34,011 nucleotides of DNA, taken from NCBI GenBank assembly GCA_016934395.1, contig JAFGSZ010000043.1, positions 1 to 34,011 on the forward strand, in the 5' to 3' direction. Shown here in pieces: positions 1-8,493 of this stretch. The position numbers were made by a program, and so were the translations under genes. The stretch is from Bacteroidales bacterium (lineage in GTDB: Bacteria; Bacteroidota; Bacteroidia; Bacteroidales; UBA10428). Position 1 is the first letter of the stretch; the number at the start of each line of letters is the position of its first letter. The notes beneath the pieces were generated by a model, which saw only the letters and a program-made list of their open reading frames with translations, did no database searches and was not told the origin of the DNA.

Positions 1-13
1 ATTATTATTTTGC

Positions 14-37
14 CACTAAGACACAAAAGCACGAAGA
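14..37. repeat. Three consecutive 8-nt units, CACnAAGA-like
   Basis: The units are CACTAAGA (14-21), CACAAAAG (22-29) and CACGAAGA (30-37). Period 8 is seen directly. Similar CACAAAGA-type strings are common in intergenic DNA of Bacteroidota, often near small mobile genes; that is recalled, not tested here. It may continue to the left of the window, and its function is unknown. Confidence 0.45.
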
Positions 38-61
38 ATTCACCAAAATTAAAACACGATT

Positions 62-71
62 TTAAACTTAA
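62..71. repeat. Left copy of a 10-bp inverted repeat around the transposase gene
   Basis: TTAAACTTAA here is the exact reverse complement of 533-542. The two copies sit just outside the two ends of the transposase gene. The sequence is AT-rich, so chance is a real alternative. Confidence 0.3.
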
Positions 72-72
72 G

Positions 73-96
73 CCAATTTATTAACTATAAACTTGG
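73..96. other. Hairpin at the 3' end of the transposase gene
   Basis: CCAATTTAT (73-81) pairs with ATAAA-c-TTGG (87-96) with one bulged C and a 5-nt loop. It overlaps the transposase stop codon (85-87, minus strand). It could be a weak terminator for that gene or a transposase recognition hairpin. There is no T-run after it on the minus strand, so a classical terminator is unlikely. Confidence 0.3.
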
Positions 97-528
97 ATTT
101 GTGGATTTCTCAAATTTGTATTTCTCTAAAAATTCTACCCACTCCTGTTCAAATGTTCTTTTACTATGATGAGTTTCCTGGTTTTTAATATAATTCCTTA
201 CCCGTTTCAGATCTGATTCTCCAATCGAAACTGCATAATATTCTTCCTGCCAGGCGAATTTTTGCCGTAATAGCTGTTGTTTATTTATCCAGAAAGCAGA
301 TTCGCCTTTTATTAACTGCATAACTTTGGTAATGGTCTGATCGGATCTTAAGGAAAAAAGACAATGAAGATGGTTGGTATATCCATTTATGCAATCAATA
401 TAAATATTTTTGTTTTTGGCATTTTCTCTGATATGTTCCAACATAAGAGGACGAATTTCTTTTGTTAACAACGGTGTTCCCTTATAGGTTGACCAAACGG
501 AATGAATCCAAACTTTTACATAGGGCAT
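85..528 (-). CDS. IS200-like Y1 (HUH) transposase, possibly REP-associated
   Basis: Single-strand DNA transposase of the Y1_Tnp/IS200 superfamily, 147 residues, close to the usual size. The HUH metal motif is His53-Leu-His55 in NHLHCLF, and the likely nucleophile is Tyr113 in NYIKNQ. These enzymes cut and rejoin single strands at hairpins through a 5'-phosphotyrosine bond. No TnpB partner is present. REP-like hairpins lie 14 to 69 bp upstream of its start and another inverted pair lies about 1.2 kb further on, the arrangement expected for a RAYT (TnpA_REP) gene that maintains repeats rather than a self-mobile IS. The frame is complete and both catalytic motifs are intact, so the enzyme may be active. 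The assignment to the HUH family is firm; the RAYT role is inferred from the hairpins. Confidence 0.85.
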   Translation of the reverse strand: MPYVKVWIHSVWSTYKGTPLLTKEIRPLMLEHIRENAKNKNIYIDCINGYTNHLHCLFSLRSDQTITKVMQLIKGESAFWINKQQLLRQKFAWQEEYYAVSIGESDLKRVRNYIKNQETHHSKRTFEQEWVEFLEKYKFEKSTNPSL

Positions 529-532
529 AACT

Positions 533-542
533 TTAAGTTTAA
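533..542. repeat. Right copy of the 10-bp inverted repeat
   Basis: TTAAGTTTAA is the exact reverse complement of 62-71. It starts 4 bp upstream of the transposase start codon and touches the first REP-like hairpin at 543. Confidence 0.3.
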
Positions 543-554
543 GGGCTAAAGCCC
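543..554. repeat. REP-like minor hairpin, left module
   Basis: GGGCTAAAGCCC forms a 4-bp stem with a TAAA loop. Its core GGCTAAAGCC recurs in reverse complement at 1814-1823. It sits 21 bp from the larger hairpin at 576-595; the same pair with nearly the same spacing occurs on the right in opposite orientation. Confidence 0.6.
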
Positions 555-575
555 GGTTTGCGTTGTTTTATTTAT

Positions 576-597
576 CCACGAGCTGAAGCTCGTGGGA
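576..597 (+). repeat. REP-like major hairpin, left module
   Basis: CCACGAGCT, a 2-nt GA centre, then AGCTCGTGG gives a 9-bp perfect stem (576-584 with 587-595), followed by GA. The 22 bases 576-597 are the exact reverse complement of 1771-1792. The loop (GA against TC) fixes the orientation. It is much more GC-rich than the surrounding DNA, typical of a REP sequence. Confidence 0.75.
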
Positions 598-621
598 GTC
601 AACTTATTAAGAAGTAATGAA

Positions 622-1650
622 CTAAAATGTTATTTTTAGTTCATTATTAAGAACTCTATAAAATGAATATGCAAAAAAAATAAATTCAAAAAGAATAAAA
701 ATAATTACGGCCGTAATAATTGAAAATAGAATTGACATAGGTATAGAAATTAGCTTTAGAATAAATGGTATAATTATTCCAGATGAAAATAGAAAAATCA
801 AAAAATAGGACAATCTTTTTAATGAATCTGGAACAAATATTTCCATAGATTTCATCAACTTAATTAGTTTAGGTAAAAAGTAATATGAATATTTATGTGA
901 TAATATTGATACAATATTTTTATCAATCAATTTTACATAAGGATATCTAAATTCATTTAATTTATTAATATAATCTACTAAGTGATCTTCTATCTTTAAT
1001 TCAAAGTCGATAACTTCTGCTAATTCTAATAACTTATAATTATAGTTAGCTATTAAATACAATTTAACTAAGGCATCTTTTAAATTAATTAAATCTTCTA
1101 TTGTATATTCAAAATAACCTTGTTTTGGGATGTCATCGTAACGCCATTTTTGACCGATTAAAGAAATGAATTCAAAATATGTATATACATACATTAATTT
1201 TGCTCCATTGATAGATTTAAGTTCATTAGAGAATCTTTTTAATAGAGAATTATCGGCATATTTTTTTTTATTAATAATCATATCATAACAAAAATTCAAT
1301 TTTTTGTATTTCATCATTATCTTTTTGAGATCTTCCGAGTTATCCCAATTACTTTTGTTTTTAAACCATATCTTAACTAAGATCATATGCAAATTAGATA
1401 ATTCAATAAAACCTGAAATAATTTCCCTTTTCTTTTCTTGTCTTTGATTTATTAATTGAAAAACTTTTGAAATTAAGTAAGTAGTTAAAATTCCGGAAAG
1501 GATACTTGACATTGATATTAAATCGCTTAATACATTTTGAATATTATCCGGCTTAAATGGGTAGTTTATACTAAAATAGATTATTAATTCAAAAATGAAT
1601 ATAACTATTCCAATTTTCAGAATATTAATTTTTTTAATATTGAATTTCAT
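622..1650 (-). CDS. Unknown membrane protein, four predicted helices, very AT-rich gene
   Basis: No family recognised. The 342-residue product has a Lys-rich N-terminus, helices at about 9-29 and 41-63, a central soluble part of about 215 residues (65-280) rich in Lys, Asp, Tyr and Asn and probably mostly helical, and two further helices at about 281-301 and 305-330. With the N-terminus inside, the central domain would be cytoplasmic. There is no lipobox, enzyme motif or nucleotide-binding loop. Base composition is far lower in GC than the neighbouring housekeeping genes, codon use leans to AAA/AAT/TTA, and the gene is enclosed by inverted REP-like modules; together these suggest recent arrival or a fast-evolving accessory gene. 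The start ATG (1650) gives a plausible basic N-terminus. The frame is long and uninterrupted, so it is likely real; the function is unknown. Confidence 0.75.
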   Translation of the reverse strand: MKFNIKKINILKIGIVIFIFELIIYFSINYPFKPDNIQNVLSDLISMSSILSGILTTYLISKVFQLINQRQEKKREIISGFIELSNLHMILVKIWFKNKSNWDNSEDLKKIMMKYKKLNFCYDMIINKKKYADNSLLKRFSNELKSINGAKLMYVYTYFEFISLIGQKWRYDDIPKQGYFEYTIEDLINLKDALVKLYLIANYNYKLLELAEVIDFELKIEDHLVDYINKLNEFRYPYVKLIDKNIVSILSHKYSYYFLPKLIKLMKSMEIFVPDSLKRLSYFLIFLFSSGIIIPFILKLISIPMSILFSIITAVIIFILFEFIFFAYSFYRVLNNELKITF

Positions 1651-1770
1651 TTAACTTCTTCATTTAAAGAGACAATATTGACAATTAAATTTAAGAATTA
1701 ATTTCTTTAAAATTTCATACTAAAAATTAATACATTTCAAATTCGATATAATCTAACTCAGAGATATCAT

Positions 1771-1792
1771 TCCCACGAGCTTCAGCTCGTGG
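1771..1792 (-). repeat. REP-like major hairpin, right module (inverted)
   Basis: CCACGAGCT-TC-AGCTCGTGG (1773-1792) has the same 9-bp stem as 576-595 but with the complementary loop, so this copy lies in the opposite direction. The identity with the left copy extends two bases further, to 1771. Confidence 0.75.
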
Positions 1793-1812
1793 TTAAAAAA
1801 ACATTATAAAAA

Positions 1813-1824
1813 TGGCTTTAGCCA
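1813..1824. repeat. REP-like minor hairpin, right module
   Basis: TGGCTTTAGCCA mirrors the left minor hairpin; the ten central bases are its reverse complement. It is 20 bp from the major hairpin, against 21 bp on the left. The 255-bp gap 1651-1905 otherwise holds only AT-rich DNA in which I see no further structure. Confidence 0.6.
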
Positions 1825-1905
1825 CAGAATTACCCACCTCTTCTTTTAATGAAGAAAGATTTGTTAAAAAGCATTATTTTAGACAAGTATTAATTTAGTG
1901 TATAC

Positions 1906-3102
1906 ATGAGATCTAAACTATATTTTTCTCTATCTCTGGTATATGTCCTAATCTCCTGTTCAGGGCAAACAAACCATTTACCCCAGCCGGATAAAATTAT
2001 AAAAACAGGAGCTGAACGTACCGAATTATACCTTTCACAGCTGGAAAATAAAAATATTGCCTTTGTCGGCAATCATACTTCCATGATAAATCATACCCAT
2101 GTAGTCGACAGTTTACTTCAAAGAGGAATTAATATTGTGAAAATATTTAGTCCCGAACACGGTTTCCGCGGTAGGGACGATGCCGGAAAATTAATACAAA
2201 ATAATCTGGATGAAAAGACAGGTTTGCCGGTAATATCTTTATATGGTAACAAAAATAAACCGTCTGCAGAAGATTTGAGAAATATAGATCTGGTTATTTT
2301 CGATATCCAGGATGTGGGTGTGCGGTTTTATACATATACATCAACACTCCATTATATAATGGAGGCCTGTGCTGAAAACAATATACCTCTATTGGTTTTC
2401 GACCGGCCTAATCCCAACGGATTTTATGTTGACGGGCCTGTGTTAAAAAATAAATACAAATCGTTTGTAGGTATGCACCCTGTACCTGTTGTGCACGGAA
2501 TGACCATGGCCGAATATGCTTTAATGATCAATGGTGAGGGTTGGGTAAAAAACAATCTGAAATGCGACTTAAAATATATTTTATGTGAAAATTATACACA
2601 CAAGTCATTGTACACGTTGCCGGTATTTCCATCACCGAATATAAAATCCATGAATGCAGTATACCTTTATCCTTCGGTGGGATTGTTTGAAGGAACAATT
2701 GTAAATGAGGGCCGGGGTACAAACGCCCCTTTTGAGGTGTTCGGCCATCCGGATTTTCCGGATACCTTATTCAGTTATATTCCCCGGACTTTACCCGGTG
2801 CCACAAATCCCAAACTTAAAGGAAAAACCTGCTATGGATTTGATCTCAGAGATATTAAATTTAACCTTCCCGAAGAATACCCCGGTATAAACCTGCAATA
2901 CCTGATTACTGCTTATCGCTTATCGGACAATGATAAGAATTTTTTCACAGATTATTTTTTATTACTTTCAGGAGATGACCAACTGGAATCAATGATAAAA
3001 GACCAATTCACGGAAGAAAAAATTAAAAAAAGCTGGGCAGAAGACCTTATCAATTACAAAAAAGTCAGGAAAAAGTATCTGCTTTATCCTGACTTTGAGT
3101 AA
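1906..3102 (+). CDS. namZ: NamZ-type exo-beta-N-acetylmuramidase lipoprotein (DUF1343, GH171)
   Basis: Members of this family (B. subtilis YbbC/NamZ, Tannerella NamZ) remove terminal MurNAc from peptidoglycan fragments, feeding cell-wall recycling. The 398-residue length fits. A short signal with lipobox LISC places the lipid on Cys18, so the enzyme should be anchored in an envelope membrane. Family blocks visible are FSPEHGFRG (81-89, acidic residue Glu84 in the expected active-site loop), DIQDVGVRFYTY (133-144), DRPNPNG (166-172) and FEGTIVNEGRGTNAPFE (261-277). The gene stands alone on the plus strand, convergent with the aminotransferase gene (18 bp between stops). A 7-of-8 match to the -7 element lies at 1891-1898, close to the start. 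Family assignment is strong; the substrate is inferred from characterised relatives. Confidence 0.85.
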   Translation: MRSKLYFSLSLVYVLISCSGQTNHLPQPDKIIKTGAERTELYLSQLENKNIAFVGNHTSMINHTHVVDSLLQRGINIVKIFSPEHGFRGRDDAGKLIQNNLDEKTGLPVISLYGNKNKPSAEDLRNIDLVIFDIQDVGVRFYTYTSTLHYIMEACAENNIPLLVFDRPNPNGFYVDGPVLKNKYKSFVGMHPVPVVHGMTMAEYALMINGEGWVKNNLKCDLKYILCENYTHKSLYTLPVFPSPNIKSMNAVYLYPSVGLFEGTIVNEGRGTNAPFEVFGHPDFPDTLFSYIPRTLPGATNPKLKGKTCYGFDLRDIKFNLPEEYPGINLQYLITAYRLSDNDKNFFTDYFLLLSGDDQLESMIKDQFTEEKIKKSWAEDLINYKKVRKKYLLYPDFE

Positions 3103-3120
3103 TAAATTTTTTAGAGAGGA

Positions 3121-4365
3121 TTATTTCAAAACCGGAAGCTCTTTTAGTTCCTCCCGGATTTCATCTTTTGATAATCGTCCCGGATAAGCCTCAAGACCTT
3201 TTCTCAGGCATTCGAGTGCTTTTTTGAGTTCCTCAACATTTAATACATAAGCTACCCGTACTTCACGTTTACCAAAGTCGGTATTAAAATAGAAACCCGA
3301 AGCAGGAGCAAGCATTACAGTCTGTTTATTATAGTTGAATTCTTTTAACATCCACATGGCAAATTTTTCGGCATCGTCTACAGGTAATCTTACCAGCACA
3401 TAAAATGCACCTTTGGGCATCGGACAATAAACCCCCGGCATGCTGTTTAATTCATTCACCAGGAAATTTCTTCTTTTCAGAAATTCGTTATACATCATAT
3501 CCATATATTCCTGAGGCGAATCAATAGCAGCCTCGGCAGCCACCTGGGCCACATATGGCGGACATAAACGGGCCTGGCAAAACCTGAGTGCAATTTCGAG
3601 CAGTTTACGATTTTTAGAAACAATTACGCCAGTTCTTAAACCGGTAGCGCTGTATCTTTTTGAAACCGAATCGATAAGAATCACATGTTCATCAATACCA
3701 TCCAGTTCCATAATGGAAGTGAATTTATATCCGTCATAACAAAGCTCCCTATAAACCTCGTCGGATAATAGAAAAAGGTCGTGTTTAACTACAAGATCAC
3801 GTAATTGTTCCAATTCCTTTCTGGAATAAATATATCCGGTAGGATTATTGGGATTGCAAATGATTATGGCCTTAGTCCGGGGTGTTATTTTTTTCTCAAA
3901 CTCCTCAATCGGAGGAAGGGCAAATCCGTTTTCCATTCTGGAAGTTATCGGCACTACTTCCACATCGGTTGCGGTGGCAAAACTAAAATAGTTCGCATAA
4001 AAAGGTTCGGGAACAATGATTTCATCACCTGCATTCAGACAGGTGAGCAAGGTAAGAGTAATGGCCTCAGAGGCTCCGGTGGTAATGAGAATGTCTTCAT
4101 AATTCACATTCACATTTATCCGTTTGTAATATTCAACAAATTTTCTTCTCAACGACTCATTTCCTGCACTATGGCCGTACTCAATAACTTTAACATTTAT
4201 ATTCCTGATGGCCTCGATCGCCAGCGGTGAAGTAGGAATATCAGGTTGACCGATATTTAACCGGTATACGACGTTTCCTTTTTGCTGGGCTTCTTCAGCA
4301 AGCGGCACCAATTTCCGTATTGGAGAATTGGGCATCAGATTTCCTCTTTTCGATATTTCAGGCAT
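3121..4365 (-). CDS. PLP-dependent class I/II aminotransferase
   Basis: Fold-type I aminotransferase of the aspartate-aminotransferase group, 414 residues. Cofactor and substrate residues are in place: NPNNPTG (171-177), SDEVY (201-205, Asp202 for the pyridine nitrogen), SVSKRYSATGLRTG with the Schiff-base Lys236, and Arg370 in EVRVAY for the alpha-carboxylate. The N-terminal LNIGQPDIPTSP block is also typical. The C-terminus is about 20 residues longer than common relatives, ending in a charged stretch. Amino-donor specificity cannot be read from the sequence, so no symbol is given. Met11 is an alternative start. The nearest gene on the same strand is the DUF1573 lipoprotein 104 bp upstream, which has its own promoter-like element. 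Confidence 0.9.
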   Translation of the reverse strand: MPEISKRGNLMPNSPIRKLVPLAEEAQQKGNVVYRLNIGQPDIPTSPLAIEAIRNINVKVIEYGHSAGNESLRRKFVEYYKRINVNVNYEDILITTGASEAITLTLLTCLNAGDEIIVPEPFYANYFSFATATDVEVVPITSRMENGFALPPIEEFEKKITPRTKAIIICNPNNPTGYIYSRKELEQLRDLVVKHDLFLLSDEVYRELCYDGYKFTSIMELDGIDEHVILIDSVSKRYSATGLRTGVIVSKNRKLLEIALRFCQARLCPPYVAQVAAEAAIDSPQEYMDMMYNEFLKRRNFLVNELNSMPGVYCPMPKGAFYVLVRLPVDDAEKFAMWMLKEFNYNKQTVMLAPASGFYFNTDFGKREVRVAYVLNVEELKKALECLRKGLEAYPGRLSKDEIREELKELPVLK

Positions 4366-4469
4366 AAAAATATGTTAATATAATACTATTCTTCAACTAT
4401 TTAATGTAGATAAGGCTATATTGCGACCACAAGTTTTAAATGAAAATAAGTAATTGGGTGCAAGTGAGT

Positions 4470-4889
4470 TTATTCCTGCGATGCCGCGGTTTCTACTTTT
4501 CCTTTAATCTGTAAAACCACCGGAGAATTTGAAGCATTGGAATATACTGTAATTGATTTTGTAAAGGGGCCCAATCTTCTGGTATCGTATTTTACTTTGA
4601 TGGCAGCTTGTTTATTTTTTTTAATAGGATCTTTGGGCCATTCTGGAATTGTGCAACCACATGAAGAACGAACATTGCTCAATACGAGAGGTTCATTGCC
4701 TGTGTTTTTGAAAACAAAATCAAAAACTCCGTTTCCGCCTTGCTCTATTGTTCCATAATCGTGTTCAAGCACTTCAAAGGTAATTACCGCACTGTTTGCA
4801 GATGTTCCATCCTGTGCCAGGGGAGTTTGTGTACAACCATATGTAAAGGTAAAAAGGGCAAACGCTACAAATGCAAAAAACTTTTTCAT
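4470..4889 (-). CDS. DUF1573-domain lipoprotein
   Basis: Small exported protein of 139 residues. The signal peptide ends in TYGC, so Cys19 should be lipidated. Residues about 37-133 form the DUF1573 immunoglobulin-like beta-sandwich, with HDYGTIEQGG (43-52), FVFKNTGNEPLVLSNV (58-73) and SSCGCT (75-80), then KVKYDTRRLGPFTKSITVYSN. The paired Cys77 and Cys79 are conserved in this family and might form a disulfide or bind metal. Such proteins are abundant in Bacteroidota and mostly uncharacterised; a structural or adhesive role in the envelope is only a guess. It is divergent from valS across 250 bp. Confidence 0.85.
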   Translation of the reverse strand: MKKFFAFVAFALFTFTYGCTQTPLAQDGTSANSAVITFEVLEHDYGTIEQGGNGVFDFVFKNTGNEPLVLSNVRSSCGCTIPEWPKDPIKKNKQAAIKVKYDTRRLGPFTKSITVYSNASNSPVVLQIKGKVETAASQE

Positions 4890-4912
4890 AACTGAATATT
4901 TTAAGTAAAAAA

Positions 4913-4920
4913 CAAAATTA
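4913..4920 (-). promoter_or_regulatory. Bacteroidota -7 element for the DUF1573 gene
   Basis: Read on the minus strand this is TAATTTTG, an exact match to TAnnTTTG, 23 bp before the start codon. I could not place a convincing -33 TTG at 19-21 bp. In DNA this AT-rich the motif can occur by chance. Confidence 0.4.
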
Positions 4921-5058
4921 AAGATTTAGTAATAAAATTGAAATTGAATTTTGAACAAATTAATATTTAATCAAAACAAATTTCTATAAATTATTATCAG
5001 GAATCTATTGATTGAGCGAAATTAATAAATAATACCTTCCCGTGAATACCAATTAATT

Positions 5059-5066
5059 TATATTTT
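5059..5066 (+). promoter_or_regulatory. Possible -7 element for valS
   Basis: TATATTTT matches TAnnTTTG at all but the last base, 73 bp before the valS start. No T-box or other leader structure was seen in 4890-5139, which otherwise is plain AT-rich DNA. Confidence 0.25.
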
Positions 5067-5139
5067 TACGAAAATTTTTTAAGAAGCATATTTTACTGAA
5101 TAAGAATTTGAAATTTAATTAGAAAGGCAGCAGACAGAT

Positions 5140-7764
5140 ATGGATATTCCTTCAAAGTATAATCCGAAACTAACTGAAGATAAATGGTACGCTTACTGGT
5201 TAAAACATAAGTTTTTTCGCTCGGTTCCCGATCAGCGTGAAGCGTATACAATTGTAATTCCGCCGCCTAATGTTACCGGTGTGCTGCATATGGGGCATAT
5301 GTTAAATAATACCATTCAGGACATTCTGGTAAGAAGGGCCAGGATGCTTGGTAAAAATGCATGCTGGGTGCCCGGTACCGACCATGCATCCATTGCCACG
5401 GAAGCCCGGGTTGTTGATAAACTTAGAAAAGAAGGGATAGAAAAATCAAGTCTTTCCAGGGAAGAATTTCTTAAACATGCCTGGGAATGGAAGAATAAAC
5501 ACGGGGGGATTATTCTTGAGCAACTAAAAAAACTTGGTGCTTCATGTGATTGGGACAGGACCCGGTTTACAATGGATGAAAGCCTTTCTGAAAGTGTGAT
5601 TAATGTTTTTATCGACTTGTATAAAAAGGGAAAAATATATCGTGGTGTGCGCATGGTAAACTGGGACCCGCAGGCTAAAACAGCCGTTTCCGACGAGGAA
5701 GTGATCTATAAGGAAGTACAATCGAAATTGTATTATGTGCGCTATAAAATATCTGATGACAGCGGATACGTTACTATCGCTACTACTCGTCCTGAAACCA
5801 TACTCGGTGATACGGCTGTGTGTGTAAACCCCGGCGATGAAAGATATAAACATCTTAAGGGGAAAAAAGTCTACATTCCGCTAATTAACCGTTTGGTTCC
5901 GGTTATTCAGGATGATTATGTGGATATGGAATTTGGAACCGGGTGTTTGAAAATAACTCCGGCCCACGATGAAAATGACTACGAGATTGGGATACGGCAT
6001 AATCTGGAAAGTATTGATATATTTAATGATGATGGCACCTTAAGCGAACAGGCACAACTATATGTGGGCAAAGACCGGTTTGAGGTGCGGAAGTTAATCG
6101 TTAAAGAACTTGAAGAAAAAGGACATATTGTAAAAATTGAAGATTACATTAACAAAGTAGGTTATTCGGAACGAACCGATGCAGTAATCGAACCCAAACT
6201 TTCCATGCAATGGTTTCTTAAAATGAAGGAGCTGGCCCAACCTGCGCTGGATAATGTAATGAATGACAACATCAGGCTTCATCCGGCAAAATTTAAAAAT
6301 ACCTATAGGCACTGGATGGAAAATGTGAAGGACTGGTGCATATCACGGCAATTATGGTGGGGTCACCGGATTCCTGCATATTATCTGCCTGGCAGCAACA
6401 AATTTGTAATTGCAAAAAGTGCTGAAGAAGCCCTGGAACTGGCAAAGGCCGAAACCGGAAATAAAAACCTGAAAATTTCAGATCTCCGCCAGGATGAAGA
6501 TGTGCTGGATACTTGGTTTTCATCATGGTTATGGCCCATATCTGTTTTTGACACACTGCCGAACCCACAAAATGAAGATATTAAATATTATTATCCTACC
6601 AACGACCTGATTACTGCTCCCGAAATCCTCTTTTTCTGGGTGGCCCGGATGATCATCGCCGGATATGAATATCTTGGGGAAAAGCCTTTTAAAAATGTAT
6701 ACCTTACAGGTATTGTTCGAGACACTCAGAAACGGAAAATGTCGAAATCGCTGGGCAATTCACCCGATCCGCTGGAACTGATTGAGAAATACAGCGCAGA
6801 TGGGGTAAGGGTAGGAATGTTGTTATGTTCACCGGCGGGTAACGATTTGTTGTTTGACGAAAGTCTGCCTGAACAGGGAAGAAATTTTGCCAATAAAATA
6901 TGGAATGCCTTCAGGCTGATCAAGGGGTGGGAAACAGACGAAAACTTGCAGCAGCCCGATTATGCATCACAGGGGGTAACCTGGTTTGGTGAGCGGTTAA
7001 AAATGGCCGTTATCGAAATTGATAAAAATTTTAATCAGTTCAGGATATCAGAAGCCCTGATGAATGTATACCGGTTGTTCTGGGATGATTTTTCATCGTG
7101 GTATCTCGAAATTGTAAAACCCGAATATCAAAAACCTATTGATCTGATAACTTACAGGGCCACACTTGAAATTTTTGACATTATGCTGAAATTGCTGCAC
7201 CCCTTTATGCCTTTTATTACCGAAGAAATATGGCATTATATTGCTGAAAGGACCAAAGGGGCAAGTATTATGAATGTTCCTATGCCTTCCGCAGAAAAAT
7301 ACGATAAAAAAATAGTGAGCAGGTTCGATAATGCAAAAGAAGTTATTGGATTTATCCGGAATACACGTGCCGATAAAAGAATTCCAAATAAAGAAAAGTT
7401 ATCCCTGTTAATTAAAGCTAAAACATACAGAAACGATTTTGATCCTGTAATTATTAAGTTAGGGAATCTGTCGGAATTATCTTTTACGGAGGATAAAATT
7501 GTAGGCGCTGTAAGCCTTATTGTTAAATCTGGTGAATATTACCTTCCGTTAGGCGATCTGGTGGACCATAAAGAAGAAATATTGAAAATGCAACAGGAAC
7601 TGGACTATACCCGGGGGTTTTTATCTTCTGTAATGAAAAAACTATCGAACGAACGTTTTGTAAACCATGCGCCGGAAAATGTTGTGGATATGGAACGTAG
7701 GAAAAAAGAAGACGCCGAAAATAAAATAAAAGCGTTGGAAGACAGGATTAAAAGCTTACAATAA
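5140..7764 (+). CDS. valS: Valyl-tRNA synthetase
   Basis: Class Ia synthetase that charges tRNA-Val with valine in the cytoplasm, 874 residues, normal for bacterial ValRS. It shows the HIGH signature as HMGH (50-53, within [14 protein letters not shown]), the CP1 editing domain with TTRPET (215-220) that clears mischarged threonine, the KMSKS loop (533-537), an anticodon-binding helical domain (about 600-760), and a C-terminal coiled coil (about 805-874, rich in Glu and Lys) typical of ValRS. The start is the first ATG of the frame and matches family N-termini ([16 protein letters not shown]). It is transcribed alone: a divergent lipoprotein upstream and a convergent operon downstream, with 59 bp between stops and no clear terminator hairpin in it. 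Confidence 0.97.
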   Translation: MDIPSKYNPKLTEDKWYAYWLKHKFFRSVPDQREAYTIVIPPPNVTGVLHMGHMLNNTIQDILVRRARMLGKNACWVPGTDHASIATEARVVDKLRKEGIEKSSLSREEFLKHAWEWKNKHGGIILEQLKKLGASCDWDRTRFTMDESLSESVINVFIDLYKKGKIYRGVRMVNWDPQAKTAVSDEEVIYKEVQSKLYYVRYKISDDSGYVTIATTRPETILGDTAVCVNPGDERYKHLKGKKVYIPLINRLVPVIQDDYVDMEFGTGCLKITPAHDENDYEIGIRHNLESIDIFNDDGTLSEQAQLYVGKDRFEVRKLIVKELEEKGHIVKIEDYINKVGYSERTDAVIEPKLSMQWFLKMKELAQPALDNVMNDNIRLHPAKFKNTYRHWMENVKDWCISRQLWWGHRIPAYYLPGSNKFVIAKSAEEALELAKAETGNKNLKISDLRQDEDVLDTWFSSWLWPISVFDTLPNPQNEDIKYYYPTNDLITAPEILFFWVARMIIAGYEYLGEKPFKNVYLTGIVRDTQKRKMSKSLGNSPDPLELIEKYSADGVRVGMLLCSPAGNDLLFDESLPEQGRNFANKIWNAFRLIKGWETDENLQQPDYASQGVTWFGERLKMAVIEIDKNFNQFRISEALMNVYRLFWDDFSSWYLEIVKPEYQKPIDLITYRATLEIFDIMLKLLHPFMPFITEEIWHYIAERTKGASIMNVPMPSAEKYDKKIVSRFDNAKEVIGFIRNTRADKRIPNKEKLSLLIKAKTYRNDFDPVIIKLGNLSELSFTEDKIVGAVSLIVKSGEYYLPLGDLVDHKEEILKMQQELDYTRGFLSSVMKKLSNERFVNHAPENVVDMERRKKEDAENKIKALEDRIKSLQ

Positions 7765-7823
7765 AAATATAAGTATAAAAGTCTTTCTGATAGTATTGAT
7801 TACAGCAAATATTTGAATTTGTT

Positions 7824-8462
7824 TTACGGAGCAAGCCTGTGAATCTCCCAGCCTCCGCTGCGAAGTGTATATTCAAAACGATCGTGAAGCCGGTTTTCCC
7901 TGCCCTGCCAGAATTCAAAAAGATTGGGTTTTAGTAGGTAGCCTCCCCAAAATAAGGGCCTTTTTACTTCTGATTTTTTAAATAGCCGGATATAATTTTC
8001 CTGCAGGGCATCCAAATATTCCCTGTTGGGGATCTGCCTGCTTTGCGGAGATGCCCAGGCTCCGATACGGCTTCCTTCCGGCCGGGCCGAAAAATATTCA
8101 TCCGATTCTTTTTCTGAAGTTTTTTCAATGGGGCCTTCTATACGAACCTGTCTTTCGAAAGTATTCCAGTAAAATAACAGCGCTCCATAAGGATTCTCTT
8201 TTATTTGTATTGCTTTTTTACTTTCATAATTTGTGAAAAATGAAAATCCCTTTGAACTAACATGTTTTAAAAGCACTATCCTGACGGAAGGTTTTCCTGC
8301 TGCTGTTGCAGTTGATAATGCCATGGCGTTGGCATCGGGCAATCCGGCATTAAGGGCTTCATTAAGCCAGATTTCGAACTGTGTAACAGGATTTATATGT
8401 AAGTTTTCGACGCGCAATACCCTGGACATATATTCCCTCCTCAGCGATTCCAGATTCTTCAT
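7824..8462 (-). CDS. pdxH: Pyridoxamine/pyridoxine 5'-phosphate oxidase
   Basis: FMN enzyme that oxidises PNP or PMP with oxygen to pyridoxal 5'-phosphate, the last step and salvage step of vitamin B6 metabolism; cytoplasmic homodimer. At 212 residues it matches the family. Visible blocks are the N-terminal LRREY (7-11), the FMN region RIVLLKHVSSKGFSFFTN (61-78), RQVRIEG (104-110), SRIGAWASPQS (131-141), FWQGRENRLHDR (184-195) and the C-terminal WEIHRLAP that closes the active site. It is the last gene of the minus-strand operon DUF4783-nadC-yihY-pdxH, 31 bp after the membrane protein gene, with no promoter match in that gap. Need for oxygen suggests the host meets aerobic or microaerobic conditions. 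Confidence 0.95.
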   Translation of the reverse strand: MKNLESLRREYMSRVLRVENLHINPVTQFEIWLNEALNAGLPDANAMALSTATAAGKPSVRIVLLKHVSSKGFSFFTNYESKKAIQIKENPYGALLFYWNTFERQVRIEGPIEKTSEKESDEYFSARPEGSRIGAWASPQSRQIPNREYLDALQENYIRLFKKSEVKRPLFWGGYLLKPNLFEFWQGRENRLHDRFEYTLRSGGWEIHRLAP

Positions 8463-8493
8463 ATATCGTTTTTATACAAACAATTAAGGCTGG

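Noticed and set aside
622-1650. Naming the 342-residue membrane protein as a phage-defence effector
   Set aside because: Helices and composition would fit, but there is no partner sensor or enzyme gene and no recognised domain.
3805-4230. 141-codon plus-strand open frame opposite the aminotransferase gene
   Set aside because: It is antisense to conserved catalytic motifs, and its translation resembles no protein.
4890-5139. T-box or other leader riboswitch before valS
   Set aside because: No T-box sequence, specifier stem or terminator/antiterminator seen; Bacteroidota seldom use T-boxes.
7765-7823. Bidirectional terminator between valS and pdxH
   Set aside because: Only a short CAAATATTTG palindrome near 7806; no GC stem or T-run.
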